From Thiovibrio sp964588325 (lineage in GTDB: Bacteria > Desulfobacterota > Desulfobulbia > Desulfobulbales > Desulfurivibrionaceae): DNA of 64,000 nucleotides. The DNA lies in the NCBI GenBank assembly GCA_964588325.1, contig CAZPOR010000004.1, positions 1 through 64,000 of the forward strand, written 5' to 3'. The notes under the pieces were generated by a model, which saw nothing but the letters and a program-made list of their open reading frames with translations, did not search any database and had not been told where the DNA came from. The translations under genes were made by a program, and so were the position numbers. Of this stretch, positions 1 through 9,111 are shown in pieces. The first letter of the stretch is position 1; each line of letters opens with the position of its first letter.

Positions 1-45
1 GCCCCTCCCCCGCCACAGGGTGAGATTTTTTTGGAAGGATGCCCG

Positions 46-1041
46 GTGCCTCTCCCCAGCCCGATAGCCATTGTCACCCATCCCCTGTATCTTGCCCACG
101 AAACCGGCGGCGGAGAGCATCCGGAAACACCGGCTCGCCTCACTGCATTGCTGGCAAAGCTACAGGCTTCGCCGCTCAAGGAGCAACTCACCATCATCGA
201 ACCCCGCAAGGCGCAACTCCGCTGGCTGACCACCTTTCATGCCGAACATTACCTCTTTCGCCTGGAAGAATGCGCCCTTTCCGGCAAGACACATATCGAC
301 CATCCGGACAACCAGCTTTGCTTTGATTCGTACGAAGCCGCCCTGCTCTCGGCGGGTGCGGGACTCACCGGCATCGACCTGCTCGAAGGCAAGGACAATC
401 TGGTGTTCTGCGCGGTGCGCCCCCCCGGACACCACGCCGAAAGCAACCTGGCCCTGGGTTTCTGCTTCCTGAACAACTGCGTGGTGGCCGCCCGTTACTG
501 GCAGCAGCAGTATGGCCGCAAGCGCATTCTGATCCTCGATTTTGACGCCCATCACGGCAACGGCATCCAGAGCGCCTTTGAGGAAGACCCGGACGTTTTT
601 TATCTCAGCCTGCACGAGCATCCCACCTTCAGCTTTCCCGGCAGCGGCTATGCGGAAGAAACCGGCACCGGGCCGGGGCGGGGAACCACCCTGAATATCC
701 CCCTGCCTCCCGGGGCGGACGACCAGATGGTGCTCAACGCTTTTGCCCGAAGGGTTGAACCGGCCCTTGCCGCCTTCGCACCGGAACGGATCATCGTTGC
801 CGCAGGTTTTGACGGACACCGCGACGATGACATGTCCGGCCTTGCCTACTCCACCGAACTCTACGGCCGGCTCGGGGAACACCTGGCCGGTTGGGCGAAA
901 AAATTCTGCCAGGGCAAGCTGCTGTCCATTCTCGAAGGCGGCTATCACCTGGAAAGCCTGACCGACAGCGCGTTCACCTATCTCACCGCTTTAAGCAACC
1001 ATCGTATTGAGGAAGAACCATGTTCATCACCCAGCACATGA
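46..1041 (+). CDS. Histone deacetylase family protein, AcuC-like
   Basis: Zn-dependent deacetylase of the class II HDAC/AcuC superfamily, about 331 aa, cytoplasmic. The family signatures are all present: RPPGHHA near residue 127, DFDAHHGNG near 167 (metal-binding Asp/His), and an AGFDGHRDD motif near 255. In Bacillus, AcuC removes acetyl groups from acetyl-CoA synthetase. Here it overlaps an AcuB-like gene by 22 bp and precedes ADP-forming acetyl-CoA synthetase, so deacetylation of that enzyme or its partners is the natural inference. Start: GTG at 46 follows GGAAGG at 33-38 with good spacing; TTG at 31 is the alternative and would add five residues. Substrate identity is inferred from context only. 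Confidence 0.85.
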   Translation: MPLPSPIAIVTHPLYLAHETGGGEHPETPARLTALLAKLQASPLKEQLTIIEPRKAQLRWLTTFHAEHYLFRLEECALSGKTHIDHPDNQLCFDSYEAALLSAGAGLTGIDLLEGKDNLVFCAVRPPGHHAESNLALGFCFLNNCVVAARYWQQQYGRKRILILDFDAHHGNGIQSAFEEDPDVFYLSLHEHPTFSFPGSGYAEETGTGPGRGTTLNIPLPPGADDQMVLNAFARRVEPALAAFAPERIIVAAGFDGHRDDDMSGLAYSTELYGRLGEHLAGWAKKFCQGKLLSILEGGYHLESLTDSAFTYLTALSNHRIEEEPCSSPST

Positions 1042-1685
1042 CCAGAAACCCGGTGACTATTTCCCCGGAAACCACCCTTCCTGCGGTGCGGGAAATTCTC
1101 CAAAACGGCAAATTCCGCCATCTGCCGGTGGTGGATGGCGAAAACCGGCTGGTCGGCATTGTCACCGACCGGGATCTGCGCTCGGCCTCCCCCTCCTCGG
1201 TGCTCCCCAAGGAACGGCTCACAGTCTGCCATGCGGAATTCGACCAGACCCCGGTCAGCGCCATCATGAGCCGCGCCTTTTTCACCCTGACCCCCATGTC
1301 CACCCTGGACGACGCCCTGATCTTCCTCGACCGGGAGAAGATCGGGGCCCTGCCCGTGGTGGATCAGGAACAGCGGGTCATCGGCATGTTTTCCACGCGC
1401 GACCTCATGGCTGCCTATCGTCGGCTTTTCGGCCTGGGCGAGCGAGGCAGCGCCATGATCGTGGTGGAACACGACGGCAAGCGCAAGCCGCTTTCCCGCA
1501 TTGCCAAAGTGCTGGAGGAACACAACATCCGCTTCACCCGGCTGATCCGCACCGAAGCGGAAGCGGCCATGCCGGAGCGCATCTACCTGCGGGTCAACAC
1601 GTACAATATCAGCGCCGTGCACCAGGCCCTCGCAGAGGCGGGCTTTGGTGTGGTTCTCCCGGAAATTCCGGATTTTATTGTGTAG
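1020..1685 (+). CDS. CBS-pair plus ACT-like domain protein, AcuB-like
   Basis: 221 aa cytoplasmic regulator. Two CBS motifs occupy roughly residues 1-60 and 75-135 (each with a PVVD and a GxxxxxDL signature), followed by an ACT-like C-terminal domain (about 140-215). This is the architecture of AcuB of the acetoin/acetate-utilisation system. CBS pairs usually bind adenine nucleotides, so the protein could report energy charge to the neighbouring acetyl-CoA enzymes. It overlaps the upstream deacetylase gene by 22 bp, so the two are likely co-translated. Ligand and partner are not visible in the sequence. Confidence 0.8.
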   Translation: MFITQHMTRNPVTISPETTLPAVREILQNGKFRHLPVVDGENRLVGIVTDRDLRSASPSSVLPKERLTVCHAEFDQTPVSAIMSRAFFTLTPMSTLDDALIFLDREKIGALPVVDQEQRVIGMFSTRDLMAAYRRLFGLGERGSAMIVVEHDGKRKPLSRIAKVLEEHNIRFTRLIRTEAEAAMPERIYLRVNTYNISAVHQALAEAGFGVVLPEIPDFIV

Positions 1686-1712
1686 CAGGCCTTGCAGGAC
1701 TTGAAACAACTA

Positions 1713-1789
1713 CCCTTCGACGGGCTCAGGGTGAACGGAATCATCTTAACGTTATGATATTCCGTTCGTGCTGAGCTTGTCGAAGCACC
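1713..1789. repeat. Dispersed inverted repeat, family A, copy 1
   Basis: Two arms face each other: one beginning CCCTTCGACGGGCTCAG and the other ending GAGCTTGTCGAAGCACC, separated by a short AT-rich spacer. The same arms recur at 35836, 45471, 47908 (half), 49558 and 54450. REP-like hairpins of this type are widespread in proteobacterial genomes. This one fills the gap between the AcuB-like gene and the acyl-CoA synthetase gene and could act as a transcript-end or mRNA-stability hairpin. Confidence 0.85.
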
Positions 1790-1805
1790 TAAAGGATGCA
1801 CTCAC

Positions 1806-3911
1806 ATGCTCACACAGCTTTTCTACCCGGAATCCATTGCCGTGCTCGGCGCCTCCCGCACTCCGGGCAAGGTCGGCCACGATATTGTCGCCAACCTGCT
1901 GGCCGGGGGCTATGCCGGACGGATCATCCCGGTGAATCCGGCCGCCCCGGAGGTGCTGGGGCTGCCCTGCCTGACGGACATCACAAAAACACAAGAAAAG
2001 ATCGACCTTTGCATCATCGCCCTGCCCGGCGCCCTGGTGCTGGACGCGGTGCGGGATTGCCTTACGGCCCAGACCAAGGCAATCATTGTGATCAGTTCCG
2101 GCTTCAAGGAAACAGGACCTCAAGGCGCGGAAATCCAAAGCCGGATTGCCGATCTCTGCCAGAGCCACAAAGTGCCGCTGCTTGGCCCCAACTGCCTTGG
2201 CCTGCTCAACACCGAGCACCGGATGAATGCTTCCTTTGCCAGCCGCATGCCGCAACCCGGGTGCATCTCGGTTATCTCGCAGTCCGGCGCCATCTGCACC
2301 GCCCTGCTGGACCTGGCCGCCTCCCGCCACACCGGCATCGCCAAAATGGTGAGCATGGGCAACAAGGCGGACCTCAACGAGGGTGATCTGCTGATCGCCC
2401 TGGCCGCAGACCCGCAGACCAAGGTGATCATCGCCTATCTCGAAGACATTGCCTGCGGGGACGAGTTTGTCAAGGCGGCCACCGAGGCCTCGAGCAAAAA
2501 GCCGGTGATCATCCTGAAATCCGGCACCACCGTGGCCGGGCAGAAGGCCGCCTCCTCCCACACCGGGGTGCTGGCCGGAGAGGAGATCGCCTATGGCGCC
2601 GCCTTCATGCGCTCGGGGGTCATCCGGGCCGACAACTTCGAGGCCCTGGCCGATTATGGCGCCCTTTTCGCCATGCAGCCGCTGCCCAAGGGCAAACGGG
2701 TGCTGATCATCACCAATGCCGGCGGCCCTGGCACCATGGCCGCCGATGCCGTGGAAAAAGCAGGGATGATCGTGGCCACCCTGGACCGCAACACCGCCTC
2801 GGCCCTGCGCCAGAAACTTCCCACTGCCGCCAGCATCGGCAATCCCATCGATGTGCTGGGCGACGCGGAACCGGCCCGCTATGTGGCCGCCCTGGAAGCG
2901 GCCCAGGAAGACGAGGCCGTGGACGCAGTAGTCATCATTCTCACCCCCCAGGCCATGACCAAACCGGCGGAAACCGCCCGGGCCATCGCCAAAAGCCACA
3001 AGGGAGACAAGCCCGTGGTCGTCGCCTTCATGGGCGGAGCCGACGTCATGCCGGGCCGCGATGAGCTGGTGGCCTCGGGCCTGCCCGATTATCCCTCCCC
3101 GGAACGGGCCGTGGCCGCGCTCAAGGCCCTGGTGGAATATGCTGCCTGGCGCAAACGCCCGCCCAGGATGGTGGCCCGCTTCCCCGTGAACCGGCGGCGG
3201 GTGGAGCGCATCATCACCCGCCGCTTGCGGACCAACCGGTTGCAGATCGGCGAGGTCAAGGCAAAAAGCATCCTGGCGGCCTACGGCTTCCAGATTCCCC
3301 AGGGGTATCTGGCCACCAATGTGGGCGAGGCCATGGAAATCGCCGAACGCATCGGCTATCCGGTGGCCATGAAGATCGTTTCCCCGGACATCATCCACAA
3401 ATCCGATCTCGGCGGGGTGAGGCTCAACGTGACCAGCGGTGACGCGGTGGCGGACGCCTACGACCTCATGATGCTCCGCATTGCCCAGCGGGCGCCGGAG
3501 GCTTGGATCGAAGGGATCTATGTGGAAAAGATGCTCTCCCGGGGCCTTGAGGTAATCATCGGCATGAACCGCGACCCCCAGTTCGGCCCCATGCTCATGT
3601 TCGGCCTGGGCGGCATCTTTGTCGAGGTAATGAAGGACGTCACCTTTTATCTCGCGCCCATTACCAACGAAGAGGCGATCCAGATGCTGATGAGTACCCG
3701 CTCCTACGAAATACTGAAGGGAAAACGCGGGCACAAGGGCGTGGACCTTGCGGGCATTGCCAACGGCTTGCAGCGGATCAGCCAACTGACCACCGATTTC
3801 CCGCAGATCGGCGAGCTGGACATCAACCCCTTCATCGTCGGGGAGACCGGCACCGAGCCTGTGGTGGCGGATGCGAGAATGACCTTGCAGAGCTTTGAGG
3901 TGGCGCGATGA
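1806..3911 (+). CDS. Acetyl-CoA synthetase (ADP-forming), acyl-CoA synthetase family
   Basis: 701 aa. The domain order is CoA-binding Rossmann fold (1-130), succinyl-CoA-ligase-like domains (about 150-460) and a C-terminal ATP-grasp domain (about 480-700), i.e. alpha and beta subunits fused. The phospho-accepting His is H252 in SSHTGVLAG. The family interconverts acyl-CoA + ADP + Pi and acid + ATP + CoA, usually giving ATP from acetyl-CoA in anaerobes. Unlike Pat/YfiQ proteins it has no GNAT tail; a GNAT domain is instead fused to the product of the next gene, whose start overlaps this stop (ATGA). A family A repeat separates it from the AcuB-like gene upstream. Confidence 0.88.
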   Translation: MLTQLFYPESIAVLGASRTPGKVGHDIVANLLAGGYAGRIIPVNPAAPEVLGLPCLTDITKTQEKIDLCIIALPGALVLDAVRDCLTAQTKAIIVISSGFKETGPQGAEIQSRIADLCQSHKVPLLGPNCLGLLNTEHRMNASFASRMPQPGCISVISQSGAICTALLDLAASRHTGIAKMVSMGNKADLNEGDLLIALAADPQTKVIIAYLEDIACGDEFVKAATEASSKKPVIILKSGTTVAGQKAASSHTGVLAGEEIAYGAAFMRSGVIRADNFEALADYGALFAMQPLPKGKRVLIITNAGGPGTMAADAVEKAGMIVATLDRNTASALRQKLPTAASIGNPIDVLGDAEPARYVAALEAAQEDEAVDAVVIILTPQAMTKPAETARAIAKSHKGDKPVVVAFMGGADVMPGRDELVASGLPDYPSPERAVAALKALVEYAAWRKRPPRMVARFPVNRRRVERIITRRLRTNRLQIGEVKAKSILAAYGFQIPQGYLATNVGEAMEIAERIGYPVAMKIVSPDIIHKSDLGGVRLNVTSGDAVADAYDLMMLRIAQRAPEAWIEGIYVEKMLSRGLEVIIGMNRDPQFGPMLMFGLGGIFVEVMKDVTFYLAPITNEEAIQMLMSTRSYEILKGKRGHKGVDLAGIANGLQRISQLTTDFPQIGELDINPFIVGETGTEPVVADARMTLQSFEVAR

Positions 3912-5779
3912 GCAACGCAAAGAATTACGATCCCGACTGGCAGGAAAAATACAGCGACATGCTCGCCACGCCGTATCAGGCGGCGGCCAAGATCAAGCCG
4001 GGCCAGCGGGTTTTCATCGGCACGGCCTGCGCCGAGCCGGTCTTGCTGGTCAAGGCTCTTACCGAACGGGCCTGCGAACTGGCCGACGTGGAAATCATCC
4101 AGCTCCTGACCAAGGGCGACGCCCCGTACGCCAATCGCGGCCTGGCCGACTGCTTTTCGGTGAACAGCTTTTTCATCGGCGCCAACATCCGGGAACACAT
4201 CCAGCAGGGGCTGGGCAACTACACCCCCACCCTGCTCTCCGACATCCCCCAACTGTTCAACTCCGGCCAGCTCCCCATCGACGTGGCCCTCATCCAGGTA
4301 ACGCCGCCGGACATGCGCGGCAAGGTGAGCCTGGGCGTCTCGGTGGACATCGTCAAAAGCGCGGCGGAAAACGCCTCCCTGGTGATCGCCCAGGTCAACC
4401 CCATGATGCCGAAAACCCTGGGCGACAGCTTTCTCGACATCTACGACCTCGACATTCTGGTTCCGGCGGCAAGCCCCATCATCGAACGGGAATCCACGCA
4501 AGTGTCCGAGGACACCCGCCGCATCGGCGAGCACATCGCGGCCCTGATCGAAGACGAATCAACGATCGAATTCGGCATCGGCCGCATCCCCCATGCCCTG
4601 GTGGAATTCTTGCGCGACAAGAAAAACCTCGGCATCCATACGGAGATGCTCACCGACTCCATCATCGACCTGGTGGAATCCGGCGCTGTCACCGGCAGCC
4701 GGAAAACCACGGACAAGGGGCGGATCGTGGCCAGCTTCTGCATGGGCACCCAGCACCTGTACGACTACATCGACAACAACCCCCTCTTCTGCTTCAGGCC
4801 CACGGAATATGTGAACGACGCCCACATCATCGGCCGGCAGCACAAGATGGTCTCCATCAACATGGCCCTTGAAATCGACCTCACCGGCCAGGTTTGCGCC
4901 GACTCTCTGGGCTCCCTCTTCTATTCCGGCATCGGCGGCCAGGTGGATTTCAACCGGGGCGCGGCCCGCTCCATCGGGGGCAAGCCCATCATCGCCCTGG
5001 AATCGACGGCCAAGGACAAAACCATTTCCCGCATCGTCACCCGTTTGACCCCGGGGGCCGGAGTGGTCACCACCCGGGGCGAGGTGCATTACGTAGCCAC
5101 GGAATACGGCGTTGCCTACCTGCACGGCAAAAGCGTGCAAGAACGGGCCGTTGCCCTGATCAGCATCGCCCACCCGAATTTCCGGGAACAGCTCTTCCGG
5201 GAGGCCATCGAGGCAAAATATCTCCGCCAGGATCTCGGCGAGGTGGAGGGCCGCTTCATGATCGCCTCCCAGGAGATGAACACCACCATGCTGCTCGAAG
5301 ACGGCACCCAGATCAATTTCCGGCCGGTGCATCTCACCGACGAGCCCAGGATGCGGGATATCCTCTACGCCTTATCCCAGGAAACCCTCTACTACCGCTT
5401 CATGACCCACAGCCAGCGCTTCGGCCACAAGCAGATCCAGAATTTCGTCTACATCGACCATCGCAAGGACGCGGCCATTGTCGGCACCGTGCCCGAGGCG
5501 CACGGCGAAGAGATCATCGCCGTCGGCCGCTACTACCTGGACGAAAAAACCAACCGGGCCGAGGTGGCCTTTATCGTCCGCGACGAATGGCAGAACAAGC
5601 GGATCGGCTCCTTTCTGTTCCGGCATCTGGTCACCATTGCCAAACGAAACGGTATTGGAGGTTTTTCCGCCGAGGTGCTCCGGGACAACAAACGCATGCA
5701 AGCCATCTTCCTCCACTGCGGCTTCACCGTAAAAAGCAGCCTGGAGGAAGACGTTTACAGCTTTCAGATTGACTTCTGA
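3908..5779 (+). CDS. Acetyl-CoA hydrolase/CoA-transferase fused to GNAT acetyltransferase
   Basis: 623 aa. Residues 1 to about 440 form an acetyl-CoA hydrolase/4-hydroxybutyrate CoA-transferase-type enzyme; the conserved C-terminal block includes YSGIGGQVDF and the VATEYGVAYLHG segment. Residues about 467-620 are a GNAT domain with the acetyl-CoA-binding segment around DEWQNKRIGSFLF. The enzyme half would move or hydrolyse CoA thioesters; the GNAT half could acetylate lysines or small molecules. The gene overlaps the ADP-forming synthetase by 4 bp, so the two are translationally coupled. With the deacetylase and CBS-ACT genes upstream this forms a complete acetylation/deacetylation set. The GNAT target is unknown. 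Confidence 0.85.
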   Translation: MSNAKNYDPDWQEKYSDMLATPYQAAAKIKPGQRVFIGTACAEPVLLVKALTERACELADVEIIQLLTKGDAPYANRGLADCFSVNSFFIGANIREHIQQGLGNYTPTLLSDIPQLFNSGQLPIDVALIQVTPPDMRGKVSLGVSVDIVKSAAENASLVIAQVNPMMPKTLGDSFLDIYDLDILVPAASPIIERESTQVSEDTRRIGEHIAALIEDESTIEFGIGRIPHALVEFLRDKKNLGIHTEMLTDSIIDLVESGAVTGSRKTTDKGRIVASFCMGTQHLYDYIDNNPLFCFRPTEYVNDAHIIGRQHKMVSINMALEIDLTGQVCADSLGSLFYSGIGGQVDFNRGAARSIGGKPIIALESTAKDKTISRIVTRLTPGAGVVTTRGEVHYVATEYGVAYLHGKSVQERAVALISIAHPNFREQLFREAIEAKYLRQDLGEVEGRFMIASQEMNTTMLLEDGTQINFRPVHLTDEPRMRDILYALSQETLYYRFMTHSQRFGHKQIQNFVYIDHRKDAAIVGTVPEAHGEEIIAVGRYYLDEKTNRAEVAFIVRDEWQNKRIGSFLFRHLVTIAKRNGIGGFSAEVLRDNKRMQAIFLHCGFTVKSSLEEDVYSFQIDF

Positions 5780-5829
5780 TCGGCTATCATGCCCACGGGG
5801 GGGGCACACTAGAGGCTACGGAGGGAGAA

Positions 5830-6636
5830 ATGGTTTCCCCGCTTGCAGAAAATGATGCCCAAAAAATCGTCAGAATCATGGTGGTCGAGGATGTGGATTT
5901 CAACCTGGAGATCCTCACCGCCATCCTTGCCGAACGCGGCTGGCTGGCAGTGACCGCCACCAGCGGCGAAGCCGCGCTGGAGATCCTTGCCGCGGACCCC
6001 GATTTCCAGATCATTTTGATGGATATCGGCTTGCCCGGCATTGACGGGTTTGAGACCACGCGCAGGATCAAGGAAAAACCGGCTTGCCGGGCCATTCCGG
6101 TTATCGCCCTCACGGCGGGAAGCGCGGACGAACGAAAACGGTTTTTGGCCGCAGGGTTCGACGGGTATGCGGAAAAAAACTTCGACCCGGAACAGCTTTT
6201 CACGGTCATTGAAACGCACCTTGTCCCTGCAGGCGACACCCGGCACAAGCCGGGGTCTGCGGTCACGCCCCCCTCACCGCTTCCCGAGTTGGATTTCGAA
6301 GCCCTGCTCGCCACCTACGGTGACGAAACGCTCCTTTGCCGGATAGCCACGGCCTTTTTTGCCGACACCAGCACAGAGCTCCAGCGGCTTGGCAAGGCAA
6401 TGGCCTCGGACGACCAAACGGAAATACTGGCCTGCTGCCACAGCATCAGGGGCTCGGCCGCAATCTTTACCGCAAAAAAGCTGGCCACGGTGAGCAAAGA
6501 ACTAGAAGACTGCATCCGCCAGGGAAACAAAAACGGGATTGAGCCGGCCTGGCACAGGGTGGTCGCCGCCCACGAGTCGCTGCACGAACTCGTACGCCAT
6601 CGACTCAATATGCCGTGGCACAGCCAATGCCGCTGA
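5830..6636 (+). CDS. Response regulator with C-terminal HPt domain
   Basis: 268 aa signalling protein. Residues 14-135 are a receiver domain with acidic pair E20-D21 and phospho-acceptor D65 in LMDIGLPG. Residues about 155-260 are an HPt domain with predicted phospho-His H204 in CHSIRGSAA. There is no kinase core or output domain, so it is probably an intermediate in a phosphorelay between a hybrid kinase elsewhere and a downstream regulator. Two further stand-alone receivers follow on the same strand, the first only 32 bp away, and are candidate partners. In place of the usual conserved receiver Lys the sequence reads GYAEKNF, with the Lys one position from where PK is expected. Confidence 0.85.
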   Translation: MVSPLAENDAQKIVRIMVVEDVDFNLEILTAILAERGWLAVTATSGEAALEILAADPDFQIILMDIGLPGIDGFETTRRIKEKPACRAIPVIALTAGSADERKRFLAAGFDGYAEKNFDPEQLFTVIETHLVPAGDTRHKPGSAVTPPSPLPELDFEALLATYGDETLLCRIATAFFADTSTELQRLGKAMASDDQTEILACCHSIRGSAAIFTAKKLATVSKELEDCIRQGNKNGIEPAWHRVVAAHESLHELVRHRLNMPWHSQCR

Positions 6637-6668
6637 ACAGCCGCGAGAAAGAATCCCCGAAAGCGCGC

Positions 6669-7088
6669 ATGCATCCAGACTATTCACGCATCCTGATTGT
6701 CGACAATGCTGAATTTATCCGCATGATTGCACGGTTGCGCCTGGAAGGGGCGGGAGTTCCGCCCAAAAACATCCATGAAGCGGAAAACGGGCAGGAGGCA
6801 TACGACCTTGTGGTCGCACAGGGGATACACAACATCCTCTGCGACTATGAAATGGCGGTTATGGATGGAATAGAATTGGCCGCCAAGCTCCTCGTTACCG
6901 AGCAGCGGCACGATATTCGCTTTGTCCTCTTCAGCGGCACCCCTCTGGAAAAAATCACGGCTGTGCTGGCCGGAACCGGATTGGATATTCCGGTTATCCC
7001 CAAAACACGGCTCAGGGAAAACTGGAGATCGGCACACTTCATCAGCGCCTGGTTTCCGGAACTGACCGCCACCTTGGCGCGGCAATAA
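6669..7088 (+). CDS. Stand-alone receiver-domain protein (CheY-like)
   Basis: 139 aa from ATG 6669, directly before the ILIVDNAEF strand. A GTG at 6615 and an ATG at 6627 in the same frame would overlap the upstream gene and are less likely. The phospho-acceptor Asp lies in LCDYEMAVMDG and a conserved Lys in VIPKTRL. Degenerate features are an Asn after the first Asp of the acidic pocket (VDNAEF) and a CDYEM rather than LDxxMP acceptor context. It has no DNA-binding or enzymatic output. It follows the receiver-HPt gene by 32 bp and is probably co-transcribed with it. Confidence 0.75.
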   Translation: MHPDYSRILIVDNAEFIRMIARLRLEGAGVPPKNIHEAENGQEAYDLVVAQGIHNILCDYEMAVMDGIELAAKLLVTEQRHDIRFVLFSGTPLEKITAVLAGTGLDIPVIPKTRLRENWRSAHFISAWFPELTATLARQ

Positions 7089-7200
7089 AGAAAATGCTGT
7101 TCATTCCCAAAGCTGCCGATATGTATTATAGTAACAATACGCAAAATTGACCGATTCCCGCTTCCACACCGCAAAACCTGTATCCCTGAGGGGGGATTGC

Positions 7201-7575
7201 ATGAAGATACTCATCGTCGATGATGAAATAACGGCCAGAACCATTCTCAAGAATCACCTGCTCCAACATATGCCGGGGTGCCAGCTCTTTGAGGCGGCAA
7301 ACGGCACCGAGGCAATATTCCGCTACCTCAAATACCAGCCGGATGTCGTTCTCCTCGATCTCATCATGCCGGTGGTGGATGGCGAAACCTTTCTCACCAT
7401 CATTGAAGACGCCTTCCAAAAAGGCTTTCTCAAAAAAGAGCCAAAGGTCGTCGTGATCACCAGCTTCGACGACCCGGGGAAACTGCTTGAGGTTTCCGGC
7501 CGACCGTCGGTGGAAACGGTTATCCCCAAGCCCATCACCCAGGCCACCATCGAACGGCTGAAAACCCTGTTGTAA
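7201..7575 (+). CDS. Stand-alone receiver-domain protein (CheY-like)
   Basis: 124 aa single receiver domain starting at ATG 7201 after a GAGGGGGG ribosome-binding site. The acidic pair is in ILIVDDE, the acceptor Asp in LLDLIMP and the conserved Lys in VIPKPIT. It has no output domain, so it likely acts by protein-protein contact. It is the third consecutive receiver gene, but 112 bp separates it from the second and an AT-rich TATTAT stretch near 7124 could be its own promoter. Confidence 0.8.
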   Translation: MKILIVDDEITARTILKNHLLQHMPGCQLFEAANGTEAIFRYLKYQPDVVLLDLIMPVVDGETFLTIIEDAFQKGFLKKEPKVVVITSFDDPGKLLEVSGRPSVETVIPKPITQATIERLKTLL

Positions 7576-7670
7576 CCGGATGTTTTGACCGTGTTCGACC
7601 GGGCCCGCCATTCCCTGCTCCAAAAAGTGCAATTGCTCTATTTTGTTCCCGCAATCTCCCCTTGATTTTT

Positions 7671-7701
7671 TTGATGACGACTTGCCCCGATCCACTATAA
7701 T
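7671..7701 (+). promoter_or_regulatory. Candidate sigma70 promoter for the aldolase gene
   Basis: A perfect TATAAT lies at 7696-7701 with TTGATG at 7671-7676; the 19 bp spacer is longer than ideal. It sits about 45 bp upstream of the aldolase start codon. There is no obvious terminator after the preceding receiver gene, so read-through is also possible. Confidence 0.45.
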
Positions 7702-7746
7702 AGCGCCAGATCCCCAACAGACTCCCCACACCAAGGAGGTTCCATC

Positions 7747-9030
7747 ATGTGTGTCCCCCATACGGATTTTGAAAAGGCTCTCGCCGTCGGACGGCCGCCC
7801 AATATCGTCAAGCTGTTCCCCAATTCCAAGGCCCTGATCGTCAGCGGCAAGGTGATCGACCGGGCCTTGCGGGCCAAGGGCAAGTCCATGACCATCGCGG
7901 CCAACGGCCGCAACAACTTCATCATCCGCGGCGCCTTGCGTGCCGCGCAACGGGCCAACGCCGCGATCATCATCGAGATCGCCCGCTCCGAGGGCGGGGC
8001 CAGCGCCTACTGCCCGGTGAATTACTGGAACATGGCCATGCAGGTGGACCAGGCCATGAACGAGCTGGGGATCACCGTGCCGGTTGCCATCCATGCCGAC
8101 CATTACGGAATCAAGAAGGAAACGGATCTTGATTTCGCCAAGGTGGAGATCCCCACCATCTTCGAGGCAGGCATCACCTCCATCGCCATCGACGCCTCGC
8201 ACCTGCCGGACGAGAAGAACCTTCTGACCAACCTGGCCCTGGCCCAGTTGGTGCCCGCTTGGGCAGGGCTGGAAACCGAGATCGGGGAGATCAAGGGCGA
8301 CCAGGGGCTTTCCACCCCGGCGGAAGCGCTCTTCCTCATCCAGGGGCTCAACGCCCACAACATCTTCCCCGACTGGATCGCCTTGAACAACGGCACCACC
8401 CACGGCATCGAGGAAAGCGGCCAGGGCATCCAGGTGGGGCTCACCGCCGAGGTCCATGCCGGACTGGCGCGATACCATGTCTCCGGCGCCCAGCACGGCA
8501 CCTCGGGCAACAGTTCGGAGCGGCTGCGGGAAATCGCCGCCAAGACCTCAACCACCAAGGCCAATGTAGCCACGGCTCTGCAGATGGTTTCCTGGGGCTT
8601 GCAGGTGAACGATTACGGCAATGCCATCCTGGACGCGGACGGCAACTTCATCAAGCTGAAGGATGCCGGAGTCACCGAGAACATGTGGCGGGAGATGGTT
8701 GGTTACGCCGAGGCAAACGGCTGGAAAAAAGGCAACTACAAGAGCCTGAACCTGCCCTTTGAGCCGAAGCTCATGGGCCAGCCCAAAACGATCCGGGAAC
8801 GGATGGTGCAGCGGGTGGAGGAGTTTGTCTACAATCTGCTGGTCAACGTCTTCAACGCCCAAGACAGCGCGCCTCTGGGGATCACGGCCATTTTGGAGAA
8901 AAACTCATACGACATGGGGCCCAAGGTCGGCTGCATTGAGGATCCGGCCCAATGGACCGGGGAAAAGATCGCCCAACGGGCAGCAAGCCTCGGGACCGAC
9001 AAAGGCCCGGACGGTGATTTTGACGATTGA
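7747..9030 (+). CDS. fba: Class II fructose-1,6-bisphosphate aldolase
   Basis: 427 aa cytoplasmic Zn-dependent aldolase that interconverts fructose 1,6-bisphosphate and DHAP plus glyceraldehyde-3-phosphate (glycolysis/gluconeogenesis). Metal and substrate motifs visible are AIHADHYG (Zn-binding His after the catalytic Asp), the TEIGEIKG region, and GAQHGTSGN. It belongs to the longer class II type of about 420 aa found in many anaerobes. A strong AAGGAGG precedes ATG 7747. It appears monocistronic, with a TATAAT upstream and a GC-rich terminator just after the stop. Confidence 0.9.
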   Translation: MCVPHTDFEKALAVGRPPNIVKLFPNSKALIVSGKVIDRALRAKGKSMTIAANGRNNFIIRGALRAAQRANAAIIIEIARSEGGASAYCPVNYWNMAMQVDQAMNELGITVPVAIHADHYGIKKETDLDFAKVEIPTIFEAGITSIAIDASHLPDEKNLLTNLALAQLVPAWAGLETEIGEIKGDQGLSTPAEALFLIQGLNAHNIFPDWIALNNGTTHGIEESGQGIQVGLTAEVHAGLARYHVSGAQHGTSGNSSERLREIAAKTSTTKANVATALQMVSWGLQVNDYGNAILDADGNFIKLKDAGVTENMWREMVGYAEANGWKKGNYKSLNLPFEPKLMGQPKTIRERMVQRVEEFVYNLLVNVFNAQDSAPLGITAILEKNSYDMGPKVGCIEDPAQWTGEKIAQRAASLGTDKGPDGDFDD

Positions 9031-9062
9031 CGCCTGCCCACGCACCCTGCCCGTCCCTCTTG

Positions 9063-9100
9063 CCGCCGCCCGTCTCCCGAGAGACCGGCGGCGGTTTTTC
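9063..9100 (+). terminator. Rho-independent terminator after aldolase gene
   Basis: CCGCCGCC (63-70) pairs with GGCGGCGG (87-94) and GTCTC with GAGAC around a short loop, followed by TTTTT at 9095-9099. It lies 32 bp after the aldolase stop codon. Confidence 0.9.
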
Positions 9101-9111
9101 TTGAGAGCCGG

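Noticed and set aside
160..948. Long open frames antisense to real genes, e.g. 160-948 and 1752-3920 on the minus strand
   Set aside because: High GC makes long antisense frames common; they lack ribosome-binding sites and family motifs, while the opposite strand codes well-known proteins.
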